DNA of 64,000 bases from Carposina sasakii (GCA_014607495.2 CP053161.1:11727115-11791114); one strand, 5' to 3'; shown: positions 44,211-55,739, counted from the first letter of the stretch. Notes: generated from the sequence alone by a model not told the origin. Program-made: numbers and translations.

Positions 44211-44487
44211 TACAGGGTGTAACAAAAGGGGTATGTTAAGCGAAAAGCTATGTAAATAGCCCACTAAAAGGAACCTACCCACAAAATTTCAGACTCGAAA
44301 TCACATATTTATTTTTCCAGATGGACAGGAGAATTCCTCAGGAATTTCTCAGAAACAGCTCAGGAATGTTCATACAATCTTGAAAAGTAAATATTTGATT
44401 TCGAGTCTCAAATTTTGGAAATAGGTTCTCTATAGTGGGCTGTTACGTAGCTTTTCGCTTAACATACCCTTTCTGTTACACCCTGTA
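44211..44487. mobile_element. MITE family A
   Basis: tacagggtgtaacaaaaggg, gttaagcgaaaagctatgta mirrored by agcttttcgcttaacatacc, ctgttacaccctgta. Centre contains a small local duplication (caggaattt/caggaatg). Confidence 0.85.
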
Positions 44488-44489
44488 TA

Positions 44490-44863
44490 TACAAGGTGGT
44501 TTTTGGTTGTCAACGTTTCCGAAAACTACGGAATCTCCTTATCATTACGATCATTTTTCTCCATGGAAGCATACCTGGGAAGTGTCTGGTTTCCAAAATA
44601 TGTATTAGGGTCCAAAGTTGAGTAAATAGATTGCATTTTTCTGCATAAATGCACATTGACGCGTGTAGCAAGATCATTTCACGAGAAATAATTAATATCT
44701 GTCTATGAAAAAACTAGTATAAACACTGACACTATAAATTTCACTCTATCAAATAATAAAAAAATCACGTCGTTTCCCAACATTTTTTTTGCATAAACTT
44801 ACTTTATTTGATGTATAGAGTACGTACCCTTCGTTAAGGGTGGTCACGAAAAAACACCCTGCA
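44490..44863 (-). mobile_element. MITE family B, complete
   Basis: tacaaggtggtttttggttg at the left, aaaaaacaccctgca at the right; interior as 29183-29557. It begins two bases after the MITE A copy ends, sharing a TATATA junction. Confidence 0.8.
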
Positions 44864-44907
44864 TAATATGTCTTTCTATGTCTATACATACATAGATATA
44901 CTTATGA

Positions 44908-45150
44908 CGGCCCATTGGTCTAGTAGGTAGTGATCCTGCCTGCGACGCCATAGGTCCTGGGTTCGAATCCCGGTAGGTGCAAACATTGATATGATGAATA
45001 TCGATATTTGTTTCCGAGTCATGGATGTTTCTATACTTATCTATGTATTTATATACCGTTGCTTAGTACCCACGACACAAGACCTTAGGGATCTTAATGT
45101 GGGACTAGGTTCATGTGTTGTGTAGTGTGTGTGTGTGTGAAAAAAAAAAA
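44908..45150 (+). mobile_element. tRNA-derived SINE
   Basis: tRNA-like head with A box tggtctagtagg (44916-44927) and B box ggttcgaatcc (44960-44970), then a tRNA-unrelated body (gagtcatggatgtttctata, gttgcttagtacccacgaca) and a (GT)n/A-rich tail at 45119-45150. The head does not close a tRNA acceptor stem, so it is not a functional tRNA gene. Second copy at 7125-7310. I recall very similar SINE bodies in moths. Confidence 0.8.
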
Positions 45151-45635
45151 GGTAGTCACGCAAATTATACCCCTAAGAGATTGGGCAGAAATGTGCAATT
45201 TACACACCCTTTCACCAGTTAACCCATTAAGCCCTACGTGGTAAGGGGTGAGCCTAGTGAGCTGCTTTTCGGCACCAATACAGTAATCTAGCGATCTTTG
45301 TTTGTCTATTCGGATACTTAATAGCCTCTCTGTTCTGGGATGCAAATTCACTAGCATGGGGTTAGTAGCCCAAGGTTTTGTTTTGACACACGAGCTCAGT
45401 GAAGCATGACGTAATCAATTGTTTATACCGGCCTGACTTAAACCATTGTTGTAGATTAAATACTGTAATTATAACTTTGTAACAAACTTTAGTATGGCAT
45501 TTTTAAAAGGCTTTAACTTCACTTATATATTTTTTTGGAAATTAAGAAAAAACAGTTTTTCTGAAAAGTGATTTTGTTATTATAAGCAATAAGTATAGGC
45601 AATATAGGCAACATACTGGGTTGTGACAGGAAATA
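45151..45635. other. no gene recognised
   Basis: The stretch 45160-45360 may be a repeat (ccattaagccctacgtggta, ggggtgagcctagtgagctg), but I have no second copy here. Confidence 0.35.
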
Positions 45636-45850
45636 TAAATAACCTCATTTACATATGGAAATAAGCCGATTGCGTGAAAAATTTTGATATACCTAGCTTC
45701 CCAGTGTAACTCTAGTCTAAGACAAATCTTATGATACTTATTTAGCTCAAATGCGACAAGCCGTTTTGGCTCTAGACTAGAACGTGCATACATTCACTCG
45801 AAAAACATAACGTCCTTCTGGCGCAGTTGGGTAGTAAAAGTAATCAGCAA
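45636..45850 (+). repeat. diverged ~220-bp repeat, copy 2
   Basis: aataacctcatttacata, tctagtctaagacaaatctt, cactcgaaaaacataacg, ctggcgcagttgggtagt correspond to 17531-17755. Confidence 0.55.
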
Positions 45851-46902
45851 AGCAAAGTTATAGGTTATAGATATTTGTAACAGCTAATTAATAAAAAAAT
45901 ACATTAACGTAGGGCGTCTTGCACTACCTATAAGCCAGACTTCACAGACTTGAGGTTACACGTTGAATTTGTATTACAAACTTGTATTCAACTCTGAGTA
46001 TATTAGTTTCCACGAGCCCATACAAAGCGGGGATCGAACGCTGAACTTCGAAGGAAATTTATGGCTGCAAATGTTAAGTAAGAGCTAAAGTAGTTCTCCA
46101 TTGTATTCGGTAGAGGCGTGGTAGTGAAGACTAGGTGCATTGTAACCCTAGCTTACCAATAATGGATTAGGAGTTTTGGTGGAATCGGTCTGTATTTTGT
46201 CAAAGCGGATAAGATTGACGCAATCGCAGCTAATTGCAAAAACCCAACTTGAGAGGTTTTTTACATTTCTCAGTTCTAATCGTAAATTGTTCTCATACTA
46301 GATTTGAAATTATAAAATCAGAGTTTTACCTTAGTCTCTAGTATTGAAATTGGCCGTTAGTGACTCTAATCATTGTATTCTTATTCGCAGCTTTTCCCTT
46401 GAGGGCACTCGATTGAGTGATGGCAAGTTAAGAAACTGGTAATAATTAAAATAAAAAGCAACTGTCATGCAAAGAATTAAGTAGATAATAATGTATCTGC
46501 CTCTGATCTCTTATATTTTCAGTTCCCAAAAACAATATCCGCTCTTACTCGTAGTTTACATAAATACGCGCTACACTTGACTTCTCTGTTTGCTTGTCTT
46601 AAGTGTCCATGAATACCGATAGCCGCCCCTGAAGGAAACTTTCCAAACATATTAATATTACTCTTTGTTTGGCCGTTATGAATTTTTCCATCAAACTTTC
46701 GTGGCTATAGCACGATTTTTATTTATGTTTGTAAACTGTTTATACGAAGATTGAATATTTGAGAGCGTAAATAGCGTTTTTACTGTGAAGTGTAATGCAT
46801 TTGGGCCGATTTACAATTTACAAACACACATGCACGCGCGTGCACACACTCACACACCAATACTCACTCACTCACTAATTTATGAATGTGTTTTCTTTCC
46901 TG
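45851..46902. other. no gene; (CA)n-like tract
   Basis: A purine/pyrimidine-alternating tract acacacatgcacgcgcgtgc at about 46822-46860. Nothing else recognised. Confidence 0.45.
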
Positions 46903-47009
46903 TGGGGTAAGCACGAACCTTTTTACGCAGGGGTGACGCTAGCAAAATCTATGTGATTTGACAGTTTGACGTTAGCGTTACGGACTATCGAGAGGTTCGT
47001 GCTCACCCC
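46903..47009. mobile_element. 107-bp mini-MITE, copy 2
   Basis: ggggtaagcacgaacct and aggttcgtgctcacccc as in 38152-38267, with a shorter left interior. Confidence 0.8.
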
Positions 47010-47053
47010 ACTAGTTCCTGCTGTAATTAATTCATTGTTTTATTTATTTCATT

Positions 47054-47299
47054 CATCATTATCATTTACAGCCCTCTGTTATTTACAGTCCACTGTTGGA
47101 CATAGGCCTCCCCCAACAACCTCCACTCCGACCGGTCGGAAGCAGCCTGCATCCAACCGAGCGACGCCCGCGACCTTGGCCAGGTCGTCCGTCCACCTTG
47201 CGGGTGGCCTTCCCACGCTGCGTTTGCCGATACGTGGTATCCACTCTAGAACTTTCCGACTGCATCGGCCATCAGTTCTTCGAGCTATGTGCCCGGCCC
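47054..47299 (-). mobile_element. 5'-truncated RTE LINE, minus strand
   Basis: Plus strand shows the complement of the RTE tail: ggcctcccccaacaacctcc, gaccttggccaggtcgtccg, gtggtatccactctagaact. Flanks atttatttcatt (47042-47053) and atttatttgatt (47300-47311) are an 11/12 target duplication. A 4-base insertion (around 47160) shifts the frame, and the 3' end has a short internal duplication (ttacagccctctg/ttacagtccactg). Confidence 0.85.
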
Positions 47300-47311
47300 A
47301 TTTATTTGATT

Positions 47312-47474
47312 ATTTTATGTTTAATAATTTTTCTCACGTTTGTTGGTTGAGCTGTAGAACATGTTAATTGGCTTTAGTTAAGGTTGGATCTGTTATACCT
47401 AGATCCACCAGATCTCTGCCATCCCGCTCGGTTCTAAGTTTCGTGTTTAAATTCACTCCAGGCCTTCCCTATGT
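47312..47474. other. short unassigned spacer
   Basis: No match; tatgtatgtatgt at 47470 may belong to the SINE edge. Confidence 0.4.
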
Positions 47475-47815
47475 ATGTATGTAAAATGCAATCGGTGATA
47501 GCCCAGTGGTTAAGACGTGCACCTTCCAAGCGGGAGGCGTAAGTTCGATCCCAGTCACGGGCCTGTACCAATGAATTTATTTCATGTACAGATTTTAATG
47601 TTGCAAAATTGTCACTTAGCTCGTGCCTCGGAAAGCACGTAAACACGTGGTCCTGCGCCTGATTTCCGTTCCATCGGGCTATGAGAGTGAGGGAATACAG
47701 AGTGCATCTGTGTTTGTGCACACACTTGTGCACTATAGGTATAATATCTCCTGCGTACCTGGCCAATCTCCGTAGAGATTGGTTGCCCTGGCCGAAATAC
47801 GGTTGGAGATCATCA
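47475..47815 (+). mobile_element. tRNA-derived SINE, second family
   Basis: A box tagcccagtgg (47499-47509), B box agttcgatccc (47542-47552), then body gtgcctcggaaagcacgtaa, gtgcacacacttgtgcacta, ggccaatctccgtagagatt, ggttgccctggccgaaatac. The distal body recurs in reverse at 53225-53378. The minus open frame across it is incidental. Confidence 0.82.
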
Positions 47816-48095
47816 TGTAAAATGCAACAATTCCAAGATAAATATATGTTCACTCAATCATATAATTTTGCTCAAGCCAACTAAAGGCGTAGTACCAACA
47901 TAGTACCCTACAAAGGTCGAACATCTTAACATGTTAACGAACTAATTACTGAACTAAAACATGACATACCAAAATTACATAAGCCTCAGATACAATCGCA
48001 AGGATATTAATTGTAATGGCCACGTACCGTAGTTTAGGACCGGTATTAATATTATTCCGCAACCATAGAATGACACAGCAGTATATCAAATTGGA

Positions 48096-48269
48096 GAGAG
48101 AAAAATCCCAGAGTGGGTGCCAAGAGATAGAAAAAGAAACAAGGGGAGACCAAGGAAAAGATGGGAAGATATATTTAAAGAAAAATGTGGACCAGACTGG
48201 AGAAGACAAGCCAGAGACAGAGACGAATAGAGGAAACTAGGGGAGGCCTACGCCAGAGAGGCGACTTAG
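48096..48269 (+). pseudogene. LINE ORF2 C-terminal tail with one stop
   Basis: Frame reads RKIPEWVPRDRKRNKGRPRK, RWEDIFKEKCGPDWRRQARD, a TAG where a tryptophan codon is expected, then RKLGEAYAREAT and the natural stop at 48267-48269. The WxxLGEAY-type ending parallels the RTE tail elsewhere in this window but the lineage differs. Functional domains absent. Confidence 0.8.
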
Positions 48270-48406
48270 TATATATAGTGTGTGTAGTTAAGAATGAATT
48301 AATTAATAAAATATGTAAAGCACAATTAAGTAATAATGATAACTGTAAAAACTAATTAATCATCTATTGCATGTGGTAGAATAAAAGCTATTTTTATTTT
48401 ATTTTA
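48096..48406 (+). mobile_element. 5'-truncated LINE with perfect 14-bp target duplication
   Basis: tatatcaaattgga occurs at 48082-48095 and 48407-48420, bracketing 311 bp that ends in a (TTTTA)n tail. A textbook short retrotransposition product. Confidence 0.92.
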
Positions 48407-48420
48407 TATATCAAATTGGA

Positions 48421-48767
48421 CGCCTTATGAATACGGTGTAGTTGATTAGTAACTACTCTAAGGGCTGTTTTTCAAATGGTCATAATAGCCTTTTGGACTT
48501 GATAAGCATCAACTTTCTCCTTCATAAGGCAACAGGGCCATTGAAAATTATATATTTATATATTTTTATTTTTTTCAATGCCCTTATAATAATGTCGAAT
48601 CATGTAGCAACTCCTGCTTACCACAGACGGATGTAAAAAGTACTACGCGTTTTCTTTTAAGTGCGTTTTCTTTTTTAAATAACAATCCTGTATGTGGTAG
48701 CATTAAATTTCCATTATTATTTTTGATTACACAATGAGCTAGGAGCTTGATGAATAGGTGGATATAT
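48421..48767. other. no gene recognised
   Basis: No match. Confidence 0.4.
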
Positions 48768-48806
48768 GGATCTCCTGCGTGATCCTGCTGCTCTGGCTAT
48801 GGGATT
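48768..48806 (-). repeat. family D fragment
   Basis: atggatctcctgcgtgatcc, tgctgctctggctatggg. Confidence 0.55.
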
Positions 48807-48839
48807 GCAGTCATGTGAATTTGTATATACTTGTATGTA

Positions 48840-49010
48840 AATTGGGGAACCACATGGTGCCACTTCTGACCAATTTTGAGGGTACGGGTACTAGTTGAGA
48901 TGTACAAGTTCGGTTAGTAGTGACAGGTGGTCAGCCCATCGCCTACAAAACACCAAGACCCTCTACTGACTTGTACAGTATGCCCGGGAAGAGAAGCAGC
49001 TGTAATATTA
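48840..49010 (-). repeat. dispersed repeat with (TATG)n tail, minus strand
   Basis: Plus strand shows aaccacatggtgccacttct, gaccaattttgagggta, aggtggtcagcccatcgcct, gtatgcccgggaagagaagc: the reverse of 35150-35395. The tail side is short here. Confidence 0.75.
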
Positions 49011-49783
49011 TAGTTTTTTTTTATGTACCTAAATATATTTTTTAACATTATTGACAACCGATGTACGTTCAATATAGTCTACATTTTACTCTGTAACATA
49101 TAACAGATACCCTTGTTATACTTAATAGATATTTGACTTGGCAAATGTATCTACCTCTCGATTCATTTGATCTTGTCGGCCTATCAAATATTTAAGCGGT
49201 TTAAACTCACCCGGAGTGGATATGTGGACCTCGAAAATTGTAACAGGGCTGCCAAAATAGATTGAAGCATTTAATTGGGTTGTATGTTGAAATGGATGAA
49301 ATATAGGTCGATATTTTAATAAGGCTTAGGTTACAGGATAAGTAAAATGTATATTATTATTGGGACGATGACTTTCCGTGGAAAATTGAAATCCTTGTTA
49401 GGCGGGTTTTTTCCAGTAATAATCTAGTTCCCTGTCTAATCTCATCTTCAAAGGCTGTTTACTTATCTAGATGTATAATTATTTTATTTTTGAAACTTAA
49501 CCTAAATATAATATTTCTACGAAAACGGTCGAGCCGTATTGAAGTTTTAGGCTGGCTTGATAAGTATAAAATATATAAATTTCCTTAAAATGAATAGAAT
49601 AGAATTTCTTTATTTGCCATTAAAATGATCTCATTAAAATGATCTTTTTAAGTAAACAAAAAAATCTACTGGCAAGTTTTGATGCTATTTTCTTCAGAGT
49701 TAGACCAAGGCAGTGAAAAAGTCCATTATCAATGACCTAATCTCTGTAAAAAGCCATTGGAAAAATTGCCTCCACATACAATA
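49011..49783. other. no gene recognised
   Basis: No match. Confidence 0.4.
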
Positions 49784-50026
49784 TCCACACTTTAATTTTT
49801 ATGTACTTTTTTACCACTCCACCAACCCTGGCACTTACAAATTGCAGTGACTTTAAAACGTGACTTGATCCGGTTCCGTACATGATTCTACTTAACTATC
49901 CAGTTCTCCGCCCAGGGGTCCCTAAATCCGGCGTCTTACTGCAGTTTACTTTAGTGCCAATAAAAAAACTCCCGTAAGTAATGAAACTGCACCGGCTTTG
50001 CTTAAGGCCGGAATTTAAAGTGTGGA
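49784..50026. mobile_element. candidate 243-bp MITE, 12-bp perfect TIR
   Basis: tccacactttaa (49784-49795) and ttaaagtgtgga (50015-50026). Interior GC-richer than flanks (ctccgcccaggggtccctaa). No second copy in this window. Confidence 0.45.
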
Positions 50027-50286
50027 TCGAAATTGGGGGCAAAAGTTAAACTTTTTAGGAAATTATGTATCAGGCTTTTAGAGTCAGACTTATAAAGCCG
50101 GATATTCAGTTTCAGGGTTTTCCCTTTTCAATTATATTGGTTAACTAGTTTTCGCTAACGAAATGCAATAACCAACTAGAGGAAATCAACATGGTAAATT
50201 TTACTGATCGCATTCGTATTCGTGAGGGATACTGACTTTCTTTTGACGTTGATACACATACGAGATAAGGCTCTGTTTCTAAAATG

Positions 50287-50463
50287 AGGAAGTCAAAACT
50301 GCAAGATCATGAAAAAACCTCCTACTACAGCTGCGCTGATCCAGATGTGAAAGATCAATAATAAGTTGCCAGCCTGAAAGAACGTTTCTGAATTCCTTAG
50401 TTGACTCTTGTGATATGCACCAACTCCTTCTGTGATGCAGCTGATGTATTCTAGTCAAGCCAC
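50287..50463 (+). repeat. family D dispersed repeat
   Basis: gtcaaaactgcaagatcatg, aataagttgccagcctg, gttgactcttgtgatatgca, gtgatgcagctgatgtattc. Confidence 0.7.
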
Positions 50464-50887
50464 GGAAGGTGACATTCATTTTATCGTGTTATTATTAAAT
50501 CTAATACGTTTGCAACTCCTGCTTCTTTATTTGAAAACGTTCCATAAAACATAGAACATGCTAAAGTCAGAGATAACGTAGTCCAGCCATTTAGGCTTGG
50601 CCAATGCTTTTAAAGATTAATAAAAGGCGCTGCCCCATTCAGGGGCCTCATTAAAAATATCACACGGTAAATAAAAATAAGGCCGGGTTGGTATAAATAA
50701 CTGGTGCCGCTTTATAAATCTTGGTTTTCAGTAGGGCTGGCGAAAATTATATTTGGTTGTTGATATGGATTTTCTTATTCTTAATTGCTGTACTATAAAA
50801 ACGTGCTTTTGGGACTATGGATATAAGCATTTTGAACCATTTTAGATAAAAAGGAAATATACTAGGGTTTGGTGTCTAAATGGGGAA
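50464..50887. other. no gene recognised
   Basis: No match. Confidence 0.4.
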
Positions 50888-51058
50888 GCTAGAACTGTAG
50901 GATCATAACTGATTAACCTTCAGCCACGTATAACATAGCAGGGTTAGATGTAAATGAGCAGTGACAAGTTACTAGCACATTGCCTCGAGAGAAGATTGAT
51001 CGAGCTTTTTAGTCGACTCTTACGAAGTGTTCGAAAGGAGATGCAGTCGATGTTTTTG
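50888..51058 (+). repeat. family D dispersed repeat
   Basis: gctagaactgtaggatcata, cagccacgtataacatagca, gtgacaagttactagcacat, gtcgactcttacgaagtgtt, ggagatgcagtcgatg. Confidence 0.75.
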
Positions 51059-51707
51059 TCGTGACTTTTAAATCCAGGTTTCATTTAGGTCCTGAATTAT
51101 ACAAATTTACTATTTTAAGCTTATAATAATTACTATCTTAGCCTAAAATATTACAATCGTCACTAATTAATACACAAAATATGTAGAAATGATGTTTTTA
51201 AGAATTTCCATTTACTCGCCCAATATTATTTTATAAAGTGTGAATTATTTAAAATTTCTCTCCAGCAGGTTTAACTTACCTAACTATTTTAAAGCCAAAC
51301 TACACCCCTAAGCTGGCAGCCCGCAATGAATACTCGAGTTGCCCTCAACCATAGGGTGGAAACACAGGAATATGAGAATAAAACCCCCGATTTTAATCTT
51401 ACAAGTCGTCATTTAATCTTGCGCGTATAGCCGCTTAAATAATAAATGGTATACGCTATTGTGGGGTCAGATTCCAAGTGGAAATTCTGATTTATTTGAA
51501 GACTGGCAGACTCAGACTACTACTACGGCAGGTTCACGTAAAGTTTAGATATACCAATTTTTCTGCTGGAATTTCAGGAATTTCTTAGTATGCTCCTGTA
51601 CTCCCCAAAGATTACATTTTATGACAATCTTCAGATTCTGCAATGATGGTTTCAACGAAAAGATGTGATTGAATTTTGAGTCAACGGCTAATGATTGAAG
51701 TTATTTC
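51059..51707. other. no gene recognised
   Basis: No match. Confidence 0.4.
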
Positions 51708-52051
51708 TACAGAATGTAACAGAAGGGGTATGTTATGTCCATTACGCTACCTGTACATTCTCACCACAAATATTGGTTGATTGGTAGAGAATGCTGCATA
51801 GCATTAAGTCCGCCATTGTACAAACCTCTAGACGTACAATAAAGAATTTTATTATTATTATATATTAGAAAAGCTATTAAAAAGCCCGCTTTAAAGAAGC
51901 TGTCAACAAAATTTTAGAAAAGAAATCACATGATTATTTACAATATTGTGTGAATTATCATGTGATTTCGAGTCTTTAACTTTGGAAATAGGTTATATAT
52001 ACATACCAACTAAACTATATTCATAAGTTACCCCTTCTGTTACACTCTGTA
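51708..52051. mobile_element. MITE family A copy split by a LINE tail
   Basis: tacagaatgtaacagaaggg at the left; after the insertion agaaaagctattaaaaagcc; right end taccccttctgttacactct, gta. Foldback still recognisable. Confidence 0.65.
51741..51850 (+). mobile_element. very short LINE 3'-end insertion
   Basis: ttgattggtagagaatgctg, gcattaagtccgccattgta, acgtacaataaagaatttta and an (ATT)n tail. A severely 5'-truncated LINE copy inside MITE A. No clear target duplication. Confidence 0.55.
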
Positions 52052-53089
52052 TAATTATTGTTCTTAGTGCTAGAACTGATAGTACTCTAGTACCTAGCAG
52101 GTACTCGAAGTTACCTGCCAGGTACTAAAAAGAAGTTAATCAGCACTAAAAAGAATTCTTAACTTTCCATCCAACCCCTTTGTCCAATCAAAAAGTTTGT
52201 CTTATTAAGTTACTCCTTAACTAAGCTTCTTGTATATTGTCACTAATTGCTTATTAACAGAAGGATTTATAAAAGACGGCTACATTGTATTTCATTATCA
52301 AATACCCACGAATTTTTGACAAATCAATCGAAATGTATGAAACTATCTTGGCATTAAAATGATACTAGCGCCATCGTTAAGGCACTTCGTTACTGAAATG
52401 AGCTATAAGGGAGTTAATAAGGATTCCTAAGGCGCATTTACGTCAACTATAATGCTGTAAGTAGAGCTTAGAGCTACTATAGATTGTTTTCCTTGATTTT
52501 CCTTTGTTACTTAGTGATTTTCTTTAAGATTTCAAAGTTGTAATATGCCTAATAAGACTAAATAATGTTACTCTGCTTGGGGTCTAAGTTTAGGAAGGAC
52601 TTACTGAAAACCCATTGACAGTTTTTCTTTCATGAAAAGTTTAAATAAATTTTAAACTATCTATGTAGGTAGGTATTACGAGTATATGGGTATTATTTTA
52701 TGACATTTTCGTAATAAAAATAACGTTGTTCTAACCCGCAAAACCATGGCACTCACTTGTCATCGTAATTATGTCAGGGATAGGAAGATCACCGCTATAC
52801 GAGTATATAGGCCTCTCCCAACTTAGGTATATTGTTTAATTTTAAAATTTCAATTTAAAATCAAACAAATTTTCATAATGCATCTTACACCGCATCTGCA
52901 GTAGGTGGCAGAGGTAATTGAGCATTGTGTAGCCCACACGTGGGTGTCCACACATCCATGTGCAAGTCACCAGAGTTACAAACAAATGACTGTGTTACTT
53001 GTAAGTGCCATATTGCGATGTTTCCTTATTAGTTATATTTGTCAACTCCTACGTAAGTTTAAGTCCTTTTTTCCACATATAGTGTTGCC
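52052..53089. other. no gene recognised
   Basis: ctagcaggtactcgaagtta, cctgccaggtacta at 52094-52130 is a small local inverted repeat. Nothing else. Confidence 0.4.
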
Positions 53090-53465
53090 GAACTATCGAT
53101 AATTTGACTATCGATAGTTGACCTCCAAAATTATCTATAATATCGACAGGCCTATCGATACTGTCGATAGTATCGATAGCTAAGTTTGGTAAAATAGTAA
53201 CGGTATACTGTAATACTGATGTGATGATCTCCGACCATATTTCGGCTAAGGCGACCAATTCGGAGATTGGCCAGGTAAATAGGAGATATTATATTGCACA
53301 AGTGTGTGCGCAAACACAGATGATCTCTCTATTCCATTACTCTCATAATCCGATGGGACGGAAAGCCTGCAATACTATCGATAGTATTGGTGTATACCGA
53401 TAGTATTTTACCAAACTTAGCTATCGATACTATCGATAGTATCGACAGTATCGATAGGACTATCT
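53090..53465. mobile_element. TATCGATA-rich palindromic element split by a SINE
   Basis: Left arm cctatcgatactgtcgatag, tatcgatagctaagtttggt, aaaatag... (53150-53205) pairs with right arm gtattttaccaaacttagct, atcgatactatcgatagtat (53401-53455). Left edge gtgttgccgaactatcg is hAT-like as I remember such ends. Arms about 60 bp. Confidence 0.65.
53225..53378 (-). mobile_element. truncated tRNA-SINE body
   Basis: gatgatctccgaccatattt, gaccaattcggagattggcc, cacaagtgtgtgcgcaaaca, ccgatgggacggaaa are the reverse complement of the distal body of 47475-47815. The tRNA head is absent. Confidence 0.75.
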
Positions 53466-53525
53466 TTATTTTATTTTTAAATACGTATACACTATACACA
53501 CAAAATTGTATTACCAAAGCGTTGT

Positions 53526-53658
53526 CAGAATTGCAAGATCAGGAATGAGATCCTGCACAGTGTGGTCATAATGTAAAGGATCAGTTACAAATTTAAATTT
53601 CTTAGTCGACTCTTACGACATGCACGTAAGGAGATGCAGCTGATGTATTCTAGTGAAG
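53526..53658 (+). repeat. family D dispersed repeat
   Basis: cagaattgcaagatcaggaa, tagtcgactcttacgacatg, cacgtaaggagatgcagctg, atgtattctagtgaagcc. Confidence 0.75.
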
Positions 53659-55667
53659 CCCCGCATCAGAGTATGACCTTAGTTTTCAGTCGCCAGTTTT
53701 CAGATAAACTGTTGGTAAAAGGAACTTTCTTACATCAACTGGAGTCCAAGCCAACCTCACCTGCACGTGGTGGTCCTACTGATCAACTAACGAGGCTCTG
53801 GCGAAAACCCTACTAACCAACACTGGACCTGCGTATAAGAGCCCATGGTCCAATTGTACCTACAATTATGAGGTGTAATCTAAGGGTGGACAGCCTTTGC
53901 TGAGCAGTAAGAGAGACTACCTTATCGTTTAATAACAAAACAATACGAAGTCATACATTTAACTATGCTTTTTAAGGTTCGTAAGTCAAACATGTTTTAT
54001 GGTTTCAATAAAATTCGAGCTTTAAAAACAAAGATTTATCTCTATTCAGGAGATAAGTAAACGTAGAATGCATAGACATTGATATGCGTAAATAGCGCCA
54101 ATACTGTGATCTCTATGAAAACCAACAACGTGAGACCGTTTACAAGATATTTCTTTGAGATAACAGAAAGATGTAGTGACGATTTAGGGGTGTAAATTAT
54201 ATTACACTATGTACCTATGTATTTGATATAGACCATTCTAATCAACACCTACATATTCTTCCGGGTGTCTCAAATAACGCATTTCACTCTCTCCTTATTA
54301 CATGTTAGGCAAAGTCATCTACTCATACCAATGTCGGCGTTAGGATGCGTGTCTTTAAAAGCATTGCTTGTAAAAAAAACAAAATCAAGGATCGCATTAC
54401 AGAAACGCATTAGGGTGACCATAAAAATAGATCCGTGCCCATCGCCCATCGGCCCTAAATTTAGTCATACGGAATAAAATATCGATGAAGAAATACTATC
54501 GACAGATAACGATCCGAATTGAGGAAACGTAAATGTGTTTAAGACATCGATTTAAATGGACGATTCGGATAGATCCAATGCAAATGGTATCGATTCTATA
54601 GATTTCGTTACTGATCAGCATTTACTGGCTCCTTAGAATGTTGTACTTGTAATTGAAGGCTGATAAGACGTGGCTTAAAAGTATGAAGAAAAATAATAAT
54701 AGATGTAATAGATTCGAAGACAATTGTAATAATAATTCAATATTGGACAAATTACTTACGTCAAATGATGTCCAAATTGCTAGTCCGCGAAATTGTAATT
54801 ATAGCGTATGTTTGATTCTAATCTATAGGCACCGTTTGTAACTACCAAATTTTGTAAAACTATAAACGATATTTTTTACGTCACTAGAACACACAACAAA
54901 AACAACTAAACTGCCTCACCTAAGCAATGGAGTAAAAAATAAATAATTTGACAACGAGAGCCTATTATTTTTAATGTTAATTGACCCAAAAAATACACAG
55001 GGATGATAGACTTATAATAACGAAGCATCCCTTAACTTTGATGTTGGTTCGTTGGGGTGTAAAAAACATTTACGACGAAATTACGAGAAGCGAAGTATTT
55101 GAACATCATAATTGAATAAAAAACAACCGGTTTTTTTCTACGGATGTTTTTTTTTGGCCGATCATGTTTAAATGGGGTAGTTTCCTATGGTTGATATTTA
55201 ATAACATCTTATTCCTATCAGAATAAACAATTAAAATCATACCTATCTGTAAAATTACAATTTGATAATGTGTCCAAATGAGGTAGAAATAAGCCTTCAA
55301 AGTTAAGTAGGCAAGTCCATTGTTCAACTGTGAAATTAATTGAAAATTACAACATTACATGTCCACCTGCATCATTTACAGCAACTTTTGTTTTGTGACC
55401 ATGTTTATAAACGCAATATTTAATATACGAGTATCTGTAGAACAAAAGTTCTTTTACGCGCATACAAGTTGCTTAAAGAGTGACGTCACGTCGTGGTAGC
55501 CATTTGTATGGAGCGTTTTATGGCAAGTCTAAAATTGTGATTTTGAAATCGTTATATACCGGGAAAGTTTTCACACTAGCGAAGTTTTTCTTTCGCAAAT
55601 GTTTCTTTTATTTTATGATCTTTCGATATAAATACAAATAAAAAAACTGTAAACGACCCTATTATTA
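53659..55667. other. no gene recognised
   Basis: Several 60-73-codon frames without known motifs. A patch at 55470-55530 (gagtgacgtcacgtcgtggt) with a tgacgtca palindrome is noted. No repeat match. Confidence 0.4.
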
Positions 55668-55720
55668 ATACCTACTGGCGGACGCCAGACTTCGTCTATA
55701 TGAACAATGTAGCCTTTTTC
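55668..55720 (-). mobile_element. Helitron-like end fragment
   Basis: ctactggcggacgccagact and tcgtctatatg resemble the CTAGTGG-ACGCC edge with decay. Confidence 0.3.
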
Positions 55721-55739
55721 ATTATTTTATGTTTAGGCA

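Noticed and set aside
44908..44985. Possible functional tRNA gene
   Set aside because: A and B boxes are present but no acceptor stem closes and a SINE body with tail follows.
46966..47367. 133-residue plus-strand open frame
   Set aside because: It starts inside a mini-MITE and runs antisense through the RTE copy; no independent product.
47495..47570. Second possible tRNA gene
   Set aside because: Head of a SINE; cloverleaf not complete and the body is repeated at 53225.
47434..47853. 139-residue minus open frame
   Set aside because: Lies across a tRNA-derived SINE; not a gene.
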